From contig CANNLO010000060.1 in NCBI GenBank assembly GCA_947505055.1, positions 1-18,990 on the forward strand: a stretch of 18,990 nucleotides of DNA, given 5' to 3'. This document shows positions 15,646 to 18,990 of the stretch, one piece after another; the stretch's first letter is position 1; the number at the start of each line of letters is the position of its first letter. Below the pieces are notes generated by a model. The model saw nothing but the letters and a program-made list of their open reading frames with translations, was not told the DNA's origin and did not search any database. The stretch is from Methylococcaceae bacterium. Its GTDB lineage: Bacteria; Pseudomonadota; Gammaproteobacteria; Methylococcales; Methylomonadaceae. The position numbers and the translations under genes are program-made.

Positions 15646-15784
15646 TGCTTCTGATCTCAGTTATTTTGAGTTTTTAGATAAATCACAAGATTTCATTCTT
15701 CAACCGGGACTAGAAAAATCCTTGAATGAATAGAATGAATCTGTTTTAAACCTAAATATTGGGACGCTTGTTTAATCTAAACAG

Positions 15785-15812
15785 CTAAAAAAGGCGACCA
15801 TTTGGTCGCCTT
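15785..15812 (-). terminator. Rho-independent terminator of the Lys-rich protein gene
   Basis: On the minus strand AAGGCGACC, a 4-nt AAAT loop and GGTCGCCTT are followed by TTTTTTA, a strong intrinsic terminator 10 nt after the stop codon at 15823. It separates this gene from the nucleotide-sugar operon. The + strand also has a T-run (GGCTTTTT), so it may work in both directions, but no plus-strand gene ends here. Confidence 0.88.
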
Positions 15813-15822
15813 GGCTTTTTAA

Positions 15823-16350
15823 TTAAGCTTTATATTTATCGATTCCTTCAAGCCTGGTTATTGCTTCTTTAATTTTGGCGTTGATTTCGGGATTCAGTTC
15901 ATTGGTTCCATAAACTTTTTCAAGTAAGCCTTCTGCAACCAACGCGTCTTTAATCCAACGCTTGGTGAAACGATAGTTGTTATAAGCAGTGGCAATGTCT
16001 CCTGAAATTGGATCTTTTAATCCAGAACGCTTTACAGCAGGAACAGTAACGGCTTTTTTAGCAGGTGCCGGCTTTGCTTTTGTTGTTTTTGTTGCTGCGA
16101 CCTTAGGTTCATCCGGTTCTGAGACAGGATCTTTTGGCTTAGGTTTAACCGTTTTAGTCGTTACTGTTTTAACTTTAACAGGCTCTTCTTTTGCGACAGC
16201 GACCTCGGAAATTTTTTGCTCCATTATTGACGGAGTTTCGGTTTTTGTTGTTTCCGGTTTAAATTTGGCCGAAGCTTTTTTCTCGCCTATGACGGTATAA
16301 ACCACATAGGCACAAAATATAGTTGTTAGTATAAAAAATCCTTCAAACAT
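15823..16350 (-). CDS. Membrane-anchored protein with Lys/Thr/Pro-rich linker, unknown function
   Basis: A 175-residue protein not matched to a named family. Residues 1-20 (MFEGFFILTTIFCAYVVYTV) are a hydrophobic N-terminal helix, probably an uncleaved anchor. Residues about 25-107 are low-complexity and rich in Lys, Thr, Val, Ala and Pro, with KTVTTKTVKPKPK and ATKTTKAKPAPAKKA stretches like histone-H1-type tails. Residues about 108-175 form a compact predicted helical end (GLKDPISGDIATAYNNYRFT, WIKDALVAEGLLEKVYG, then a helix ending in Lys-rich residues). Its own terminator follows, so it is monocistronic. The basic linker could bind nucleic acid or span the cell wall; the topology would decide. 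Function unknown. Confidence 0.75.
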   Translation of the reverse strand: MFEGFFILTTIFCAYVVYTVIGEKKASAKFKPETTKTETPSIMEQKISEVAVAKEEPVKVKTVTTKTVKPKPKDPVSEPDEPKVAATKTTKAKPAPAKKAVTVPAVKRSGLKDPISGDIATAYNNYRFTKRWIKDALVAEGLLEKVYGTNELNPEINAKIKEAITRLEGIDKYKA

Positions 16351-16608
16351 GATGGTTCTCGCTTTATATTTATAGTTAGTTTTTAAGTTTTGCTTTGACC
16401 AAATCCTAATGAGTGGGAGTCATGCTTGTTCACTTTGCCAACCCCTGGTTCCTGCACAATCCACATAGATGAGATAAATGCAAATATTTGCCCATATACA
16501 GGCCTAGCGTATTCGCTAGTTCCGGAATATAACAGATGCAAGAGTGCACTCAAAATCTAATTCGAAAAACATCAAACTTATCGGTCAGCTGGAAATAGTC
16601 TTAGTCAA

Positions 16609-17829
16609 TTACCAGCAGATCTGTTTTTTTGCCAGCTTAGGCAAGTCATCACGTAAGCCCATCGCATAATGATTAAAATGCGCTTTGATCAGTGCCGAAT
16701 GATTAACCCGGTTCATTCCCGCTGAACGCAGGCTAACCAAGGGTTGCGACGTCATAGCATAGGTCTTGTTGAGGACATCCATGCTCGCCATCATCATCAG
16801 GTTATCGCCTTTACGCCAGCGTTCATAACGACGCAGAAAGCGTGTGCTGGCTAAGGGTCTGTTTTCTTGTTTGGTTTGAATGACCAGTTCCGCAAGCGCA
16901 GCGGCATCTAACAGACCCGCGTTTACACCTTGTCCGGCCAATGGATGCATGGCATGAGCGGCATCGCCACATACCGCGAAACGCTCTGAGATATAGTTAT
17001 TTGCGTATTGAAAACGTAAAGGAACGGCAGCGCGTGGACCAGCCTTCAACATCTTGCCCAGAATGCCGCCTGAAGCTTGCTCCAAAACGAGCAAAAATTC
17101 TTTGTCAGCCAGTGCCAGATGATTTTTTGCTGTTGCTGAACTTAAGGTCCATACAATCGAACTCTGTCCATTATTTAACGGTAAAAAAGCCAGTGGACCT
17201 TCCTCCAGAAATCGTTGCCAGGCGGTAGACTGATGACTCAACTCAGTACTTACTGTGGCGACAAGACCATCCTGATGATAGTCCCAGCCGGTCACACTAA
17301 TACCCGCCATCGTTCTTAAAGCGGAATCTCGACCGTCGGCAGCAATAATCAAATCAGCTTCAAGGATTCGACCATCTTCAAGGAACAGCCGTCGCCCAGT
17401 TTCGTTAAGCTGCATGCCTACAACTTTTGCAGGACTTATACAATGGGCAGAGTTTAGCGCATCCAGGACATCCCAAAGCGCGGCAACGGTAACTCTGTTC
17501 TCAACCAAATGACCTAATTCTGAAAACGCCGTGTCAGCACAATCAAAATGCAATTCGCCATCGCCACGAGCATCCCAAACTCGCATGTCCCGATAAGCAC
17601 AAACACCACGCTGAATCATACCCGGCCACGCACCCAGCGTTTCCAAGATATTTTGGGAGGCCTTGGTTAAAGCAGAAACACGATTATCGATCGGTTCCTG
17701 CGGCCATTGTCTTGCCGGATTAAACCGATCCAGCAATGCAACCTTTATACCCCCATGCGCCAAGGCGCAAGCCGTTGCCGCACCGACCATACCGCCGCCG
17801 CAAACGATGACTTGGTAACGCTCTGTCAT
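16609..17829 (-). CDS. ubiI: Flavin-dependent ubiquinone hydroxylase, UbiI/VisC-like
   Basis: A 406-residue class A flavin monooxygenase of the UbiH/UbiF/VisC family. The N-terminal dinucleotide fold is VIVCGGGMVGAATACALA (Gly11-Gly16), the middle motif is ADLIIAADGRDSALR with Asp166-Gly, and the C-terminal FAD motif is FAVCGDAAHAMHPLAGQGVN with Gly-Asp 288-289. This family hydroxylates the benzene ring in ubiquinone synthesis at C5, C6 or C1. The downstream neighbour of ubiH in gammaproteobacteria is usually ubiI (visC), which hydroxylates C5; the paralogues are too alike to fix the position by eye. AGGT lies 8 nt before the ATG, and the start is 13 nt after the ubiH stop, so they are co-transcribed. 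Confidence 0.88.
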   Translation of the reverse strand: MTERYQVIVCGGGMVGAATACALAHGGIKVALLDRFNPARQWPQEPIDNRVSALTKASQNILETLGAWPGMIQRGVCAYRDMRVWDARGDGELHFDCADTAFSELGHLVENRVTVAALWDVLDALNSAHCISPAKVVGMQLNETGRRLFLEDGRILEADLIIAADGRDSALRTMAGISVTGWDYHQDGLVATVSTELSHQSTAWQRFLEEGPLAFLPLNNGQSSIVWTLSSATAKNHLALADKEFLLVLEQASGGILGKMLKAGPRAAVPLRFQYANNYISERFAVCGDAAHAMHPLAGQGVNAGLLDAAALAELVIQTKQENRPLASTRFLRRYERWRKGDNLMMMASMDVLNKTYAMTSQPLVSLRSAGMNRVNHSALIKAHFNHYAMGLRDDLPKLAKKQICW

Positions 17830-17842
17830 TATCTTTTACCTG

Positions 17843-18990
17843 TCATGATAATCGGGGCAAACGACCGGCCAACCCCATCGCATGACGGGTCAACAATGTT
17901 TTTGCAGCAGGAAGATGATCCATTAACGCCAGTCCGATGTTTCTTGCAGCGGAAACCGCCAACCAGTCATTGGAAAAAATTCGCACCACACCATCGGTAA
18001 AGCTGATAGTTCGGTCATGATCTTTCTGACGTGCGTTTGAGTAAGCGCTCAAGAAATCGGCTGAACCAATATCTTGCTTGGCTTCATGTTGCCTGATGAT
18101 CATTTCAGCCATCTGCACCACATCGCGCAGACCCAAGTTAAAACCTTGTCCCGCAACCGGATGCAGTTGATGAACCGCATTGCCAATAATGACAGTTCGG
18201 GCTGCGGTCATATTTTCTGCGCGTATCAACGACAGCGGAAAGGCGCGCCGGGGAGCGACCAGACTGAATTCACCTAGTTTGTAACCAAAGCACTGCTGAA
18301 GCTCCGCTAAAAAGTCTGTTTCGCTACCGGACATTAACGCAGTTGCATCTTCATTGGAACGTGTCCAGACAACCGCACAATGATTTTTATCAACAGGCAG
18401 CAAAGCTAAGGGCCCTGAGCGGGTAAACCGCTCGAAAGCGATATTATTATGGGGGAGCGATGATTTTATCGTGGTGACCAGCGCCGTCTGTCCATATTCG
18501 GTGACCTGCTGTCCTATTTCAAGCAACTTGCGTACCGAAGAATTGCCGCCATCAGCTCCCACCAATAATTTGGCCGATACGCTAAACGCTTCCTCTCCGC
18601 GTTTCAGACTGAGATTGATCATTGAATTACCAGCCATCAAACCGACCAAGCGGGCAGGACAAATAAGTGCTATACCGGCCTCAGCAACCAAACCGGCTAC
18701 GTGCGCTTCAATATCCCTCGCCGTAATAACATAACCTAATGCATCTACTTGTTCTTTTTGGGCGGAAAGCCTGACTTTTCCAAAATGACCTTGATCGGAA
18801 ACGTGAATGTTCTTGATAGCTGTGGCGGAATCATGAATACCCTGCCAGATTCCCAGTCGCTCAAACATTTTGACGGTTCCTGCCGCCAAGGCCAAGGCTC
18901 TGTCGCCAGCAGGAGAGTCATATTGTTGTTCACGTGTATTCGCTTCAACAATGGCAATCTTCAACCCGGTATTTTTTAAGGCCAAAGCCA
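17843..18990 (-). CDS. ubiH: Flavin-dependent ubiquinone hydroxylase UbiH, 5' end outside the window
   Basis: About 382 residues are visible. The frame runs to the window edge, so the ATG and the GxGxxG motif are missing; the TTG near 18985 is not a real start. Visible parts: LKIAIVEANTREQQYDSPAG, the residue run PAGDRALALAAGTVKMFERL typical of UbiH, YVITARDIEAHV, the motif LLVGADGGNSSVRKLL, and VIIGNAVHQLHPVAGQGFNLG for FAD binding. UbiH hydroxylates C6 of the ubiquinone precursor ring at the inner membrane. It precedes ubiI as in E. coli. The Gly-Asp of the last FAD motif is Gly-Asn here (IIGNAVH), which is common in UbiH. Confidence 0.9.
   Translation of the reverse strand, partial: ALALKNTGLKIAIVEANTREQQYDSPAGDRALALAAGTVKMFERLGIWQGIHDSATAIKNIHVSDQGHFGKVRLSAQKEQVDALGYVITARDIEAHVAGLVAEAGIALICPARLVGLMAGNSMINLSLKRGEEAFSVSAKLLVGADGGNSSVRKLLEIGQQVTEYGQTALVTTIKSSLPHNNIAFERFTRSGPLALLPVDKNHCAVVWTRSNEDATALMSGSETDFLAELQQCFGYKLGEFSLVAPRRAFPLSLIRAENMTAARTVIIGNAVHQLHPVAGQGFNLGLRDVVQMAEMIIRQHEAKQDIGSADFLSAYSNARQKDHDRTISFTDGVVRIFSNDWLAVSAARNIGLALMDHLPAAKTLLTRHAMGLAGRLPRLS

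Noticed and set aside
15646..15822. Promoter for the O-antigen trio (TTGAAG and TATCTA on the minus strand)
   Set aside because: The hexamers match the consensus at only four and three of six bases, too weak to report as a feature, although some promoter must lie here because a terminator precedes the operon.

Overview
The window looks like chromosomal DNA of a gammaproteobacterium of moderate GC content. The evidence is a Crp/Vfr-type regulator divergent from a yhfA-type OsmC protein (the same pairing as in Escherichia coli), a ubiH-ubiI pair, typA/bipA, and an O-antigen trio in the same order as wbpV/K-wbpL-wbpM of Pseudomonas. A DUF2309/DabA plus NuoL/NuoM-like cluster would suit a chemolithotroph, a methanotroph or another organism with a high CO2 demand, but nothing here fixes the genus. 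No rRNA, tRNA or CRISPR array was seen.

Region 1 (1-6200, + strand) is a membrane energy-coupling or inorganic-carbon uptake cluster. It holds the C-terminal end of DabA (DUF2309), a shortened NuoL-like subunit, two NuoM-like subunits and a four-helix membrane protein. Between dabA and the NuoL-like gene sits a foreign-looking unit: a DUF559 endonuclease-fold gene flanked by a 33-bp inverted repeat (30/33 matching). The left repeat supplies the dabA stop codon and the DUF559 ribosome-binding site. The right repeat forms a terminator-like hairpin. This is the most unusual structure in the window.

Region 2 (6200-9430) holds a perfect 28-bp palindrome in a convergent gap, the OsmC protein, a Crp-family regulator with a changed cAMP-pocket residue and a short insertion, a degenerate inverted repeat, and typA (- strand).

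Region 3 (9600-11410, - strand) holds a single-domain rhodanese with a good sigma-70-like promoter, and a LysR regulator. Just upstream of lysR is a decayed tandem copy of its own start region, which also overlaps the end of the wbpM-like gene.

Region 4 (11400-15650, - strand) is an O-antigen/capsule initiation module: a nucleotide-sugar epimerase/reductase, a polyprenyl-phosphate glycosyl-1-phosphate transferase and a FlaA1/WbpM-type 4,6-dehydratase with a structured leader. Together they would make a deoxy-aminosugar and load it on undecaprenyl phosphate.

Region 5 (15780-18990, - strand) holds a membrane-anchored protein with a Lys/Thr/Pro-rich linker and its terminator, then ubiI and a truncated ubiH, flavin hydroxylases of ubiquinone synthesis.
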